A stretch of DNA of 64,000 bases, from positions 32,856,501-32,920,500 of the forward strand of contig NC_092672.1 in assembly GCF_964355755.1 (NCBI RefSeq), read 5' to 3'. Within the stretch, counting starts at the first letter, position 1, and every line of letters begins with the position of its first letter. Made by a program: the position numbers and the translations under genes. Shown here one piece after another: positions 20,716-34,300 of the stretch. Below the pieces are notes generated by a model. It had not been told where the DNA came from, searched no databases, and worked only from the letters and a program-made list of their open reading frames with translations. The stretch comes from Antedon mediterranea. Lineage: Eukaryota; Echinodermata; Crinoidea; Comatulida; Antedonidae.

Positions 20716-21334
20716 AATAAATTGTAAAATGTAATTTTATTTTTAATACGAAAAAATAGTACTAATTGTACTGTACATAATTTAAAATATGTTAAAAATA
20801 TTATATTTTTAAAATAAACATTGTCTATATTAAATTAAATATTAAATAAATACAATTGTAGATTCTATTTTATATCTGTTAGTATAGTACTGTAGTATTG
20901 GTAATTGATAACAATTATAATAACAAATCGCTATAAATTAAACAAACACCACCTTTATTTAGAGGAAGCCATGGTAAATAAAACTTAAATTATGAGTGCA
21001 TTTAATTTATGATAATTGTCACAATCTATTGTTGTTTTAATTACCTAATAATATCATTGACCAAAGCTTAATATTGATGATGTAATAAATTCCGAAATAA
21101 ACAAAATTGAAATTTAATTGAAAGCAGTGTGTCCATACAGTATTTAGCACAAATTTAGAAGGTTGATTTACTCAAAGCATTAATGTATAGTAGGCCATAG
21201 AGATAGAGTAACTAAAACTTTCAGTCAAAATGGAGTAATTGTTTGATGTAATTGTAATTGTTTGTTTCTATAATTACATTTAATAGATCAAAATGATATA
21301 CAGTAGTTTGTAGTACCTCAGTCACAAGAATTAA

Positions 21335-21884
21335 AGATGTATTGTCCCTTGAAACACAAAAAATGAAAAAAGAAATATTCTAAATTTAAATTGGCCATAT
21401 CAAAGTAATATTAAAGTTATTTACTTTAAGTCGAAAATTTGAGCCAAAAACAACAAGTTTACGTAATTAACAGGTAAATCAATTGGATTAAATTTCGTCT
21501 GGAAAATTGTCGCGAGCAAAAGTAAACAAAGATTTCAAACCACGAGTATGCATTATGCATGATGCTAATTAGAATTGTTTACAAAAATCGTCACGGTTGA
21601 GAAGGTGTTTTCACACAGATCGCGAGTTAGTTTTATGATTATGCATACAGAGTAGCCAAACAAGCACGTTGCATTTTGAGATATGTTTTGATCGAAAACT
21701 TTGACTGGAAGTCAAAGTTATTTTTTGAACAAAAAAACGTCTGTATTTCAGTTAAATGATTTTTTTTTTCGACTAATTTTTGGTGAAAGTTAATAACTAT
21801 TATGATACTTCAAAATGGCCCACTTTTTTTCTAAATATGTTTTTTACCAATTTTTTTAGAATTACTCAAAGGGACAATACATCT
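21335..21884. mobile_element. TTAA-flanked MITE, 550 bp
   Basis: The ends are agatgtattgtccc on the left and gggacaatacatct on the right, a perfect 14-bp inverted repeat, each bordered outside by TTAA (21331-21334 and 21885-21888). A TTAA target duplication is characteristic of piggyBac- and Kolobok-type transposons. No transposase is present. ORF 21780-21965 only crosses the right end. Confidence 0.9.
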
Positions 21885-22339
21885 TTAAAGTGGGGAAATG
21901 GTCGGGAAAAAAAATCCTGTGTGTGTGTCACATGGTTGTCAAAAGCCTCTGTCAAAAAGTGGTAAAGGTTAAAACCTCACCAAACGTTCTGATGGCTACA
22001 CCCCTGGATTGGAATACTGTATGATGTGTACATCACACCACTTGCAGGACATTGGTGTTAAAAGGGTGGCAAAAAGGAGCTTTTATTTTCCGACGGCCTA
22101 GGAATTTTGCAAATCACATGATTTTACGTAAATTCAATTTAGCTTTTTTTGCCGACGATACACACCTAAAAAAGGTTCAAATTCGAATGTCTGAGATGAC
22201 AGAATTAAGGACCTGTAGAATTGACCAAGTTGAATCTGTCTGACGACTTCACAAACATTTTTTTAAAAATCGAACAACTTTATGTAAATAGTACTTCGAA
22301 ATGACATCCTACAGTATGTTGTTGCAATAATTGAAAGAT

Positions 22340-22455
22340 CTGATCAGCTATGATGATATCATACCACTACCATATTTGGGCATATCACTAACATATTTGG
22401 GCACATTACACTTTTTGTTATCAAACTAGTTTGATACTGATAGTGTAGGCAGAGC
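22340..22455. repeat. MITE fragment ('agctctgtctaca' family)
   Basis: The right-hand part of the family is present: 'accatatttgggcatatcac', 'ttgggcacatta', then 'agtttgata' and 'gtgtaggcagagct'. The left terminal repeat is missing. Confidence 0.75.
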
Positions 22456-23314
22456 TACTGTACAATTACAACATAGTAATACAGTAGTACAGTAGTATAA
22501 CCTCATTGAAAACTTTATATTTAGCATTTTCTATTTTAATTAACTATTGATTTTTGTCCACTCCAGTAATTGGCTCTTTTCAATTTTTCTATTCCATCAG
22601 TTTTACATAATTATGTTAATTAGTAATATACTTTTTCTAGCGTAATCGGTACAATTACATACAGTTGACATGGTCTCAAGGCAAAAATAATATATATATT
22701 ATTTATAGCGGCTCACTTGATATTGTCTAGGCTAGTTTAAATTGTTAAAATGACTGGAATATACTGCCAATTTTACCTCTAGGTATGATTCCGGTAGGCT
22801 ATGCAGTAATTCTTTTAATTAGAAGTTTTCTAGAAAATACTGTAAACTATTGCCAATTATGCATTATTAATTTTAGGGCTTGTAGTCAAAGACTGTACCA
22901 TTGGTTAGAAGGGGCGTACACTGATGTTTTCAAGTGATATCTCTCTTTCAAAAGGGGATTGATAAGTGCATGTATTGTAATTACCTATTTTGTAAATTAA
23001 AAAAAATTTTTTAAACTTACATTACAACCATGACTATTTGAGATTACCAATTATAGTCTTACTGTTTATAACTTTTTATGAAAACACTCAAAATATGTAG
23101 CCAATTACAGCACATTTTTTCTTTTCTTTTATGCAGCGTTCACTTCACCATATATGGTAATATTACCCAAATTGTACCTTACTGTACAGTAAAGCATACT
23201 GGTACAAGTTACATAAAAATGATGATGTACTGTATATAATATATAATAAATATAATATACTGTATGAATAATATAAAGACAGGCACATATTTTTCTTTTT
23301 TATTTATTTATTTT

Positions 23315-23460
23315 ATTTATTCATTTCCCAACCAACAGTGAACTCATGGTTCACCACTTTTACAGGAGGGAACACAGACAAACACAAACAATTACAATAA
23401 AAAACGTTAAACCAAACTACTAACACAACCTAATAAAGTAAAGTATGCTTATACAGTTTC
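23315..23460. repeat. Retroposon-tail-like fragment
   Basis: A (TTTA)n-rich stretch followed by 'caaccaacagtgaactcatg' and 'ttacaggagggaacacagac'. A weakly similar arrangement occurs at about 5520-5640 (ccaacagcgag ... ttacaggatgg). It resembles the 3' end of a minus-strand LINE or SINE. Family not identified. Confidence 0.4.
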
Positions 23461-24268
23461 TCAATTAAATTTAGTACAGTATTAGCAATAATTAATATAT
23501 TAAATCCAAACTATATTTCAATAATTTTTTTTTAATTAACTATAATGTGATTATGTATACCATTAGATTAATTTAAATATCTATTTATAGTATGTTTTTT
23601 TAACACTATACTGTAGTCAACCCCATGGGGGGAAATCCAGGGGTCACCCACTCTCCCCTTTGAAAGCTAAAATGATGAACTAAGTACTTTTCTATTTTTT
23701 GACAAACTATTAGTATTAAATATTATGTCAGCACTGCCCCATTTTAAAAATTCCTAGATCCGCCCCTCTGACCCCTATTCGGGGGACACTTAATAGGGGT
23801 CTTTACTTTACTTCTATTTAATACAGTACCAGTGAAAAGAAACAACACTAAACCAGATAATACTCAAATACCAGTGAAAGTTTAAAGTAATTTTTCAAGG
23901 ATTTCCTGTTTTTGTTAAAACCTTGAATCAGGATCATAATTTTCTATCTTTTTTAGATAATTGTAGATTTTTTTTGTATTGCTTTTATAGATTTCTTTTA
24001 TCATGGACAATTGATACTAGATTTTGTACCCTACTGTAAACTTTTGTATTGTTTTTTAATATATTTTATTAGTATTTATAATTATATAACTTTATTAGCT
24101 GAGGTCGTGTCGGTTAATAGTCAGTAAGACCTTCTTAAAACTGGCAACCATTGGGCTGGCCTAAAATGTCAGGTTTTAATGAAAGATGTTATTACTATTA
24201 TTAGTTTAGTACATTTTATAGGTTCTTAATTCTGTTATTGTTAAAATGATTGTCTTTTATTTTTTTAG

Positions 24269-24363
24269 TGAACGAAGGAAGAGGTAACCCGTGTAGAAAA
24301 AAAAAAAAAAAAAAAAGGAAAACAAAAAAAAACAGTACATGAGGAAAGGAAAGAAATAAAAAT
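24269..24363 (+). promoter_or_regulatory. CASZ1 5' UTR segment with poly(A) tract and short upstream ORF
   Basis: The exon starts after the acceptor tttatttttttag (AG at 24267-24268). It contains an uninterrupted A tract of about 20 nt (24296-24316). It also contains an upstream ORF, ATG AGG AAA GGA AAG AAA TAA (24339-24359), which ends only 4 nt before the main start. An in-frame stop (TGA, 24340-24342) lies upstream of the main ATG, so the protein cannot begin further upstream in this exon. A terminating ribosome 4 nt from the next ATG could reinitiate, so translational control is possible. Confidence 0.55.
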
Positions 24364-25369
24364 ATGCCCAAATTTAACTTAGATGCAATATGTGCAAAAT
24401 TACAAACACAGCGTGTACCAACAGGGACGGCTACAACCCCAAATGAAGAACAACTGGAGAAGGAAGTGGACTCTGGGGTCGATGACCCTGACTGTGGAAA
24501 CGATTTTATACAATTGCATAGAACATTTATAGACAGGTGGGAGGATAACGAATATGATGAAGAAAAAAATTATGATAACCATGAAGTAACAAATGGAAAA
24601 ACAAAACCAAAGATTGAAATAGGAAATAATAATAACAATGACAGATGCATGAATATACGTGGTGCACGAAAACGAAAATCAAAACAGCGATATGTTCCAC
24701 GACAGGTGTTCACCGATGCATGCGACGACATAGATTACGACGATGAGGATTTAGCAAACAGCATTACCAAAGAAGATTCCGAAGTCGGCCTATTGACTGA
24801 AGAGGGCAGTCTGAATCTATGCTTACCAAAACCGGAAAGCACTTTACCAAATGGCGATTCCGAAGATGGAAGTATCGACGGTGCGCTAGATTTGAGTTGT
24901 CACGATCACAATGATAACGTAGAAACTGTTGATAATTACAGTCCCGCTTTTTCAAACTCTGATAAACATTCTACTAATCATGATTATAGTCGTATGACGA
25001 TAGAAGATTATGCGAATAGGGCGCTTGACGATGAAGACGTATCCGATGAGGAAGAATTTGATGAGAACGTTGTATGCTGTGTCGATGAAGACGGTAACGC
25101 CGCTTTAGTGAAACGCGATGACCTACCAATACTGCAAAATGGCAATGCGCATCCTAAGGACGCGGCCGAAATATCGTCAGCATCCGAGGCGAAAGAATGT
25201 GAGAATAATGAACAATCGGATGAAGAGAAGATAGGAAAATTACCGGAGGAGGTTAATGTAATGAAGGAATACGCATCAAATGCGTTGAACGAGTTGTTTG
25301 ATATGTACGGCGTTGACGCTGAAGGCTGCGAAATGATGCAACATATGCCGCTTGACTCTTTTAGACTGA
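24364..25369 (+). CDS. CASZ1: CASZ1 coding exon 1
   Basis: ATG at 24364 (A at -3, first Met after an in-frame stop). Donor ACTGA|gtaagt, phase 1. The exon encodes residues 1-335: the conserved NLDAICAKL box, [13 protein letters not shown] (like the vertebrate ...EKWVNGEYSEE), a basic run at 101-109, long Asp/Glu-rich stretches, and near the end [20 protein letters not shown], which parallels the vertebrate DYAASTMTEFLGMFGYDD box. Reading past the donor to the stop at 25413 only enters the intron. Confidence 0.95.
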
Positions 25370-28300
25370 GTAAGTATCAAAACAAAGCTTTTATATTTTT
25401 GAACGATTTATAATTGCCCACTTTCCCCTGAACTTGATAAAAATGTCCACTTCGGTGTGCTACATCCACCTCATATACTATTAAATAGAAAATTCGAATG
25501 ATTTTAGCTGTTATATATACTCTGTAGAACCATATTACAAGTTTTATCATGTAATAGAACTAAATCTTAACGGCGGCATACGATACAAAACTATCCAAAA
25601 TCTTAGATTTATTTATACACATTTAAGAGACACTGCTATAAATACATTAAAATTAATTAAAATAATAATTTGTGAAGAAAGACGATTACATGTAGAATTT
25701 AATGAAAATATAGCCAAGAGGAAGTTTTAATTTAGAATAGACAATTTAAGGTGAAGAATCCAGACATTTTATTGCCAGTAGGTAATAAACTTGAAGGCAA
25801 TAAAATTAATTCTGTTTTAATTCTTTAAAGCCCAGTAGAATAATAAATATTTAGTTTGTGGCTTGTTACACTACAGTTTAGTATTTTCATGTACACTGCA
25901 GTATGTTTTTGAACATTTTGTGTAATAGTTACTGTATGTACTTTGTGTCAGCGCCATGCAATGAATTATTTGTAAAATGAGAAAAATCTGATAGTAATAC
26001 AGTACAATAGAACCCCTTTAAGGGGACCCTTTGTTTGGTCCGAAAGGTTAATAAAAATAAATAGGAGTTTTCCATAGTGTTACACATTGTCCTTCAGTCA
26101 TTTCAAGCAAGGGAAAGTATCCCCTTAATACGATAGGTGTGTCCCCTGAATAGGGATGTATCCTTGTAAAAGTGTATTATCCCAAATGAAACCAGCTCTA
26201 CTAATTCCTATTTCATGCCTAGACTAGTTTTAATATTGGGACAAACTGACAATGACATCCCTATTATGAACAAACAAACAAAGTGATTTTGAACACCCCT
26301 TTAAGAAAGTGGTATGATCTGTGTGAGCCAATACTGTAATGTTATTTTCCTCTAAAAAGCTCTTTCAACACTATCAGTATCAAACTTTATGTGATAAAAA
26401 AATGTGGTGTGCCCATATATGGACATGATGATATCATCACTACCATATTTGGCCATATCACCACCATATTTATAGGCACATCACACTTTTTTTTGTCAAA
26501 CTAGTTTGATAGTGTGGACAGGGCTTTAGAGTTGATGGTCTATGCGTACGGTACTTTATGTCTAGATTTTTAAAATTCAAGGGTGCAGAATATGTACTGA
26601 TATTGTTGTACCTCCTGCAGCAGATCTCCATATTGTACAGTATATAGGTCAAAATTATTATTTAAAAATTCAAAATTATGAATAATTTTAAAGGTCAGTC
26701 CTTGTAGGTTTGAGAGAATCTGGGTTATTTTTAAGATTAAATTTTCTTTATGAATGTAAATTAGATTAGATTATTCTATTGCCCTTAAGACTGAATTTGT
26801 AATTTACCGACATTTGATGGAATTATATTAAAGTTGTTCTTCTTAAGAATAAAATGAGCTATAAAAATATGGTCAATTTAATATTGCAATGTTTATTTAA
26901 ATGTAGGAAGAAATGGTCAAAACACATTGGACATTTAAAGTATTCTACAATCTGTATAAATCTATCAATTCTAAAGATTGGTTAATTCTTTTTTGATTGA
27001 TTCTCCATAGGCCTACTGTATACTTCTTTCTATTCCCTTCCTCTATCAATTTGTTTGATTTGATTTTGGAATTCTTCATTTTCAGATAATTTACTGAAAT
27101 TTCAGGAGCAAGAGAAACATTTAAAGCGTAGCCAAGAAAATGGTGGCAGAGCAAGCAAAGGCCGGTCAGGAAAAACGAAAAAGCACACTAACAACGTCGA
27201 CATTAACGATTTCGGCAACACACAATCAGACCAGCATGTGGAACTTGGCGCTATGCAACCGAAAAACCCAGCAACATTATCTATTCCGCAAAACTCGTTT
27301 ATCGAACGATCCACAGACCAACAGTACTTACCAGATGGGAGTCCCCCGAAGTATAATGCTAAAAGTATTTGGGGGCGCCCTGTCGGGGGTGGAGGCGGTC
27401 CGAATTCAAAGAAGACAGTGAAACAATTAATTATGGAACAAGCGATGACAAATGAAAAACTGGATTCATTTTCCAAGTATGACTACTTGATACAGAAGCT
27501 ACAAGCTGGTAAGGACTATTTTAGAGATGTATTTCTATAAATTAAAAAAATTTAACTTTATCTTTCAATTCTTTATTTTTCATTTAATCTTAAGCTCTGT
27601 CTACACTATCAAACTAGTTTGACAAAAAAATGTGATGTGTCCAAATATGGTAGTGATATGCCCAACTATGGTAGTGATATCATCATGTCCATATATGGGC
27701 ACATCATATATTGTCACATAAAGTTTGATAGTGTAGACAAGGCTTTACACTAACAAACACACTTTATGTGACAATAAAATGTGATGTGCCCATATATGGA
27801 TAATACATGATGATGTCATATCACTACCATATTTGGGCATATCGCTATCAGCATATTACACTTTTTTTTTCAAACTATAGTTTGATAGTGTAGTCAGAGC
27901 TATCAACTAAAGATTAAGTTTCAATATAATGATGTTTGTATATTTTACATATTATGTTTTATGTATCGGTTTATTGCAAATACAGTCTTTGAAAATGATT
28001 TTAATTTAACCTTTTGCACAGAACTGGGTTAGTATGTTTAAAGTGTATTATCTGTAAGTACTGTTAAATGGATGTTTTTTCGATATTTTTACTGGTTGTC
28101 AACAAAATTAATCGGCAAATCCAGATTAAATTAAAATCGGCATGGATGTGTTGAGAATAATGATAATTATATGAAATCAATCAAATTTGTACCAAAAAAA
28201 GGAAGACATTTATTATGTGATAAAGTTTGTAATGTCGGTTATTTAGTGAGGAATAAAATAACAAATAATTTATTCTCTTAAATAATAATAAATAAATAAA

Positions 28301-31300
28301 TATGACAATGTTAAAAATTAACTATGCGATTCAAAATACACTATCATATCTGGTGAATACTCAACCCAGACATATAGTCAACCTAATGTATTATTTGTAG
28401 GACACACAATCACCAAATAGGACACACAGTATATTTGTCACCAAATAGGACATACAATGTATATGTAATTGTCACCAAATAGGACATACAATATAATTAT
28501 TTTCTCCAAATAGGACGTACAATATATTGTCACCAAATAGGACATACAGTATATTTGTCACCAAATAGGACCCACGGTACATTTGTCACCAAATGTGACC
28601 CACAGTACATTTGTCACCAAATAGAACCCACAGTGTTGGTCATCAAATAGGACCCACACAGTACATTTGTTACCAAATGGGACCCACAGTACATTTTCAC
28701 CAAATGTGACCCACAGTACATTTGTCACCAAATGTGACCCACAGTACATTTGTCATCAAATAGGACCCACACAGTACATTTGTCATCAAATAGGACCCAC
28801 ACAGTACATTTGTTACCAAATGGGACCCACAGTACATTTGTCACCAAATAGAACATTCAATATTAATCAACTTGAACACTTATTACCAATATACCTGAAT
28901 CTTCAACCCATGTTTAAATTTATACTTTGAACATGAAAAAATACCAATGGGTTGATTTTCAGCATCAGCATTATGGAATTTACCCCCAGGGAGCTACCCA
29001 AGTGTTGTATCATAGATATGTACTTCTAAATTATGGCAAGGGTTATATCAGTATACAGCTTTTAGGCTATAACCTCTGCTACAGGCCTACAGTACTGATG
29101 AAACATGTCGCCTGACTTGAAGGTGCATTTGTGTGTTTAACACACCCCAAGGAATCCAATATTGGACCACCTTGTGCCTGATTCATAGGCTTTTACAATC
29201 ACTGTTTTATACTGTATTCTGTACATAATTTATTATCTGATATTAATATTATACAATTGAAATGAAGTGGTTACCATAAACAAATTTAGATTATGATATC
29301 AAAAGGATTTGTTATAAAAATTAGTATTAGATACATATTAAATAAAAAATCAATTAAATTATGGTCAATTATTATGCGAAATAAAAGCTGGTAGTGTAAA
29401 TAATTGCGATATTTGATGGTATCGTTTAATGTATTCATATGGTTTATAAATAATTTTGCCCTCACAAAAAATGTTCAGCTTCAGAATATTAGGATAAGCA
29501 TTCTTTAAAAAATTATTTAAAGATGTGTTGTCTCCCAAAAACATGAAAAATAAAGACTAATAAAATCAGACTTTGAATAGATTATTTTGTAGTTTTTATA
29601 AGATCAATCACAAAAATTATTGTTTTCAGTTATAAAATGAAAAAATAAATGGTTGATTGAACCAAAAACCAATTGGCTCCCTTCCAATTTGACTATTTTT
29701 TGCTTTAAATTACAGTTTTTTAGGTAAATACATCTTTTTTTCGATCCAATCTTTAATCAAAGTGGATAACTATTAGTATTAGGTGACATTAAAATGGCAT
29801 ATTTAAAAAAAAAAATTAAGAAATATTTTTTCAGGGGAACAATACATCTTTAAATAAATATTTCATTATCATCATATCATTATTTTTTTCGCCTATATTT
29901 ACTACCACGCACTATAATAAAATACTGGTACATTTAATACCTCTGTGAAATTTTAAACCAACATTGTTTCATTATTAATATTTTCATTATTTATGAAAAA
30001 TAACATATTTATATAAACTACTGCATTAAATTAAATTAATTTAAATAATTCATCAAAAAGCCTAATTAATATTCTACCTTACCTATCCTCTTTGAGCCAT
30101 AACACTTTTAAATAAATCATTTTTGGTATTACTAAAAAGAAATAATGATATTATTTTTTATTTTCATTTATAATATTTTATTTATTTCTATATTTCATTT
30201 TTTATTTGTAGGTGAAGCAATTTCAAAGGATGTACCAAATTTGCGAATTTCAAAATATGATAGTTATATTAAGCGGCTACAAGATGGACAATCTATATCT
30301 AAGATCTTCAAACGTAGAGGGAGCAATGCATCTTCGCAAAAGGTCCGTGACTTGCTCAACCGTCAGCTAAACCAAAAAGCCACCCTGCCATCTAACGGGG
30401 CATACGTCGATGGCGACCATGAAATGCAGACGATCGATCTGACAGAACATGCTAGGTCGGCACGTGGTCCGCAATACGATGTGCTTATTCAAAACATATT
30501 AAAAGCGCAAGGGATGGACGTAACAGCTTTGCAACAGCGACAACTGCAAGAAGAAGCTTTTAGCCATGATCCCTCATTGCCGCAAGATCTTAGCATGACC
30601 TCCGACCGACACAGAATTAAACAAGAACCGGAAGCTCTGCCAAGTTACGATATGCACTGCGAAGCTAACAGCTCGATGGATGACAGCGGCGATGATACAT
30701 CAAAAAGTGATCTATTGTCAAGTCTAGATACCAGCGATGGAGAACCTAATATGTATATGAAATATATTGCAAAGTATGTCATTTTTGTTTTCTCACATTG
30801 AACATGTCACAGTTATTCTACTGCAGGTACTGCAGTATCTACATCTTGTAGATTTTACAGATACATTCAACAGCATTGGGAAAAAAAATAATCATTTTTT
30901 TTTTCAGTAAAAAAGTAGTAATTACTGCAGTAGAATAATGTTGATATGAACTCTTAACTCACAATCAATTTTTCATATTAATGTATACAAATATAAGGTC
31001 AAGGGTCACATTATTTTTATCTCGTTTGTAGGTACTCGGCAACCACCCACTGCAAGATGCCTTACTGTGTTTACCAGTATAAAGAGCACTATCATTGTGT
31101 AGCAAATGAATGCAAATTTGCCGTGAGTACAAAAAGAATTTTATACATAAATACAGCAGAACCCCTACAGTATTAAGGACACATCTTCGGGCACTATCAA
31201 AGTATGATTTAATAGGGCTGTCCCCTAGATAAGGGTTGGCCTTAAATTATAGTTAATACATCTATTGGTTCGTTTCACGGGAAGCTATCCGAATAATGGA

Positions 31301-34300
31301 AGTGTCCCTAATGGAGGTGTCCCCTTAATGGAGGTTTCCCCTTAATGGAGGTGTCCCCTTAATGGAGTTGTTCCTTAATGGAGGTGTCCCTTAATGGAGG
31401 TGTCCCCTTTGGAGGTGTTCCCTTAATGGAGGTGTTCCCTTAATGGAGGTGTTCCCTTAATGGAGGTGTCCCTTAATGGAGGTGTCTTAATGGAGGTGTC
31501 TCGAATGGAGGTTCTCCTGTATTGAGGATTAAGGTGTTGGAAGAGTGCTGTTGTTATGTTGTTGCTTGTCGTCATTAGGGAACATTGTAATAAATATACT
31601 GTAGTTAGAATGGCTATTAAATGGAACACTTTGAGACGGGTCCAGAAGGAGGGGATTATTATTATTTTTATTTTGCCAAAGAAAATTTATTTTTCAATTA
31701 ATTTTGCTTTTGTTTAATCCTGTCACCATCATGGATTTTGTTATGTTTTTTTGTATTGTTTTATCATGTTTTTAAATTGATGAAATAATGGCAGTGTTAA
31801 AAAAGAACAAAACAAATGTGGATGTTTTTTGATTGATGACTCATTTGCACTTGCTTTTATTAGACTACCAATATTCCCGAATAATGTAAAATAGTTTATT
31901 TTTGAGAAAATATAGTATTTCAGAATATTGGAAATTACAAAAAAAGTTTAGTTACTTATAGAGAAACAAGGAAACCGCAATGGGTTATTGAATTCGGACA
32001 AAACAGGGAAAATTCCCAAAATCAATATTTATAGGTTGTCTAATTGAGGAAATCTTTGGAAATCTATTGAATATAAAGATGTCTGTATTTATAATAAATA
32101 GTAAACTAACTGGAGGAAAAGACTAATGTGTTTACATTAGACATTTCTTATAGGCCTATGGAAAAAATGTCGATAGAATAGAATGGTTTTCTCGAAAACC
32201 TGTTTTAAAGGCATTAGCTGAAAATTGCAGCAAAACTCTTGTTTCAGTTTGACTATCCATATCAGAATCAATTGAGGTTTTTTAATTGTATTTAAAATCG
32301 ATTCTTTTTATGTGCACTCACATTGGCAAAAAAATACAATTTTTTCAAAAGACACATTTAAATCTGTATTCTCTTTAACCAATTTTCTACTAGGCGAACC
32401 TGTTTGCGCGAATCGACAGCCTCGATTTGTGAGATGGAAATGAATATGCATGCGTATAAGCTGATGCTTTCGATTCAAGCAAACATATTCGTCTAGTGGA
32501 AAATCGGCTTTACTCAGGATAAAACCTGAAAGTGACCTACAACACTATCAAATATTTTTAATCAGTCAATTACCATTAATTACATTTATATAAATATATA
32601 AATATTAGATTTGTTATCCCGCTTTTAAATAAAACACATAGATAATGTTTAAACAAATCTGTATCTGGGAAACTGGGTCAGGGAACTTGTTATACTGTAG
32701 GTTGAATAAAAACTACACCTGGGAAAGTACTGTATTAAAAATATTGTGATAATGCTAATATAGGTTTATGCTTAGTATTTATTTCCAATCAAAACTGTTA
32801 AATAATGACAATAAATAAACCCCAATCTCTATGGACACTAATACCATCTGCTAAAGAAACTTTCTTATCCCAACGGTCCTGTCAGCGTTTAGGAAACAAA
32901 GTTTTTTTTTTATTATGGCACCATTTAATTGCCGTAAATCTGGACTATAGTTAGATTTAGGGATTTATAGACGCCTAATTCTGTGTTTCTGGAAAAATTC
33001 CCATTATTTTAGAACCAAACAGAGATTAGTTATCAGTCTATGTGATTTTATTTTCGTATGTGACTTACTTAATTTGATTGTTTTTGAGACGTGAGAAAAA
33101 AGGTCTTGGGTTGCATTATGTACTACTTCTAGAAATATAGTTTTCAATGTCAAATATGTCCCTCTGAGATATGAATGTATTGTTATAGTAGAAATGTTTA
33201 AATGACATTAATTTTATAACATTTGGTGTTATAGATCCCTTAAATTGGGACACCCTATTCAAGGGATACACCTAAAATGAAATGTCCTCATGAAATTACC
33301 AGTGTCACCGTAAAAGGAGGTCTACTGTATCTAAAATTAACAGAACAAAATAAAATTGGAAATTCAACTTATTAATGTTAATAGAGTAAACTTGCATTAG
33401 CTCTTCCCATGTTTTGTTTATAGGGGTGGAGACGTTTGGGGTTGTATTTTCTTTTATTATCCAAATGCTGGGTAATTTCATTTCATTTCATTATTTATTT
33501 GGTCTATTTGAGTATATTCATAACAAAAAAAAATGAAATTGGGGAGACCAGGATCAAACTAAGTGAACAATCACTGTAGCTGAGCCGGTTGACCCAACCC
33601 CAAAGTCAGTTTAACACATAAAAGAAATATAGACAAAATACAGTTACAGCGAATCAAAATAAATATGAACTTCTCTAATGAAGGCTGATGGACTTTCTAG
33701 GACTGCAGCATCTGTCAACGGTCTTGGAAGCTGGTCCCAGAAAAGGGGTAACCTGATTGCTATAGAATGGAAACAAGCCTGTGTCATTGATGCTTGATGT
33801 CGGAAGCACGGGCGATCATTGTGACGGGTATTTATGTAAATACAGTCATGAACTGTGCTGCAGTCCAGAAACCCCACTAAGAACCTTAAAACAAAATATA
33901 ATAAGAAATCTATCTCTTCTAACGGACAAAGATGAAACTGAAAGCAAATTTAACCTCTCCTCATAGCACATCTGTCCACGATGCAGTTTGAGAGCAAAAC
34001 AAGTTCCTCTCCTATGAACCCCCTCAAGCTGATCTGACAAAGACTTATTACTTACAAAGAATTTATTTTCTGTTTTTTTCAAGAAATATTTATTTATTTG
34101 CATACATTTTTTAAAATAACAGACTAATTTACAAATTAAACTCTCTCTATATTTCAATAAACAATTTGGAACCAAATAGATTGATTTTATTTTGCTATAC
34201 CACCATAGTGACCCAGATATAAAGTCCATCCTGTGCTTAAAATTCGAAAAGCAAGATTCTGATTTACTAAGTGCAAATAGTAAAGGTAAAAAACGGAGTT

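Larger units (their letters stand above)
13174..24268. other. Putative CASZ1 intron 1 or intergenic DNA, 11 kb, repeat-rich
   Basis: No convincing exon was found on either strand. The interval carries MITE copies, a 66-bp and a 72-bp minisatellite, a 550-bp TTAA-type MITE and several degenerate dispersed repeats (listed separately). The rest is AT-rich DNA with many 'actgta' words. Short ORFs here, such as 14275-14487 and 18729-19010, are low-complexity readings. Confidence 0.5.
25370..27085 (+). other. CASZ1 intron 1 of the coding region
   Basis: A 1.7-kb intron with no exon seen. It holds a copy of the dispersed 'ggggacc' repeat (about 26008-26165) and a full-length MITE at 26356-26527. 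Confidence 0.7.
27509..30211 (+). other. CASZ1 intron 2
   Basis: A 2.7-kb intron. Contents: two adjacent MITE copies (27592-27902), a minisatellite of about 27-bp units (28395-28856) and a TTAA-type MITE (29521-29849). No coding potential is seen apart from ORFs generated by the minisatellite. Confidence 0.7.

Noticed and set aside
28395-28930. Regular short repeats resembling a CRISPR-like array
   Set aside because: The units are contiguous with no unique spacers, vary in length, and lie in an animal intron; this is a minisatellite.
33644-34229. Minus-strand ORFs of 77 and 127 residues as host genes
   Set aside because: Their readable parts are the C-terminal end of a CR1-like LINE protein in two frames; dead retroelement.
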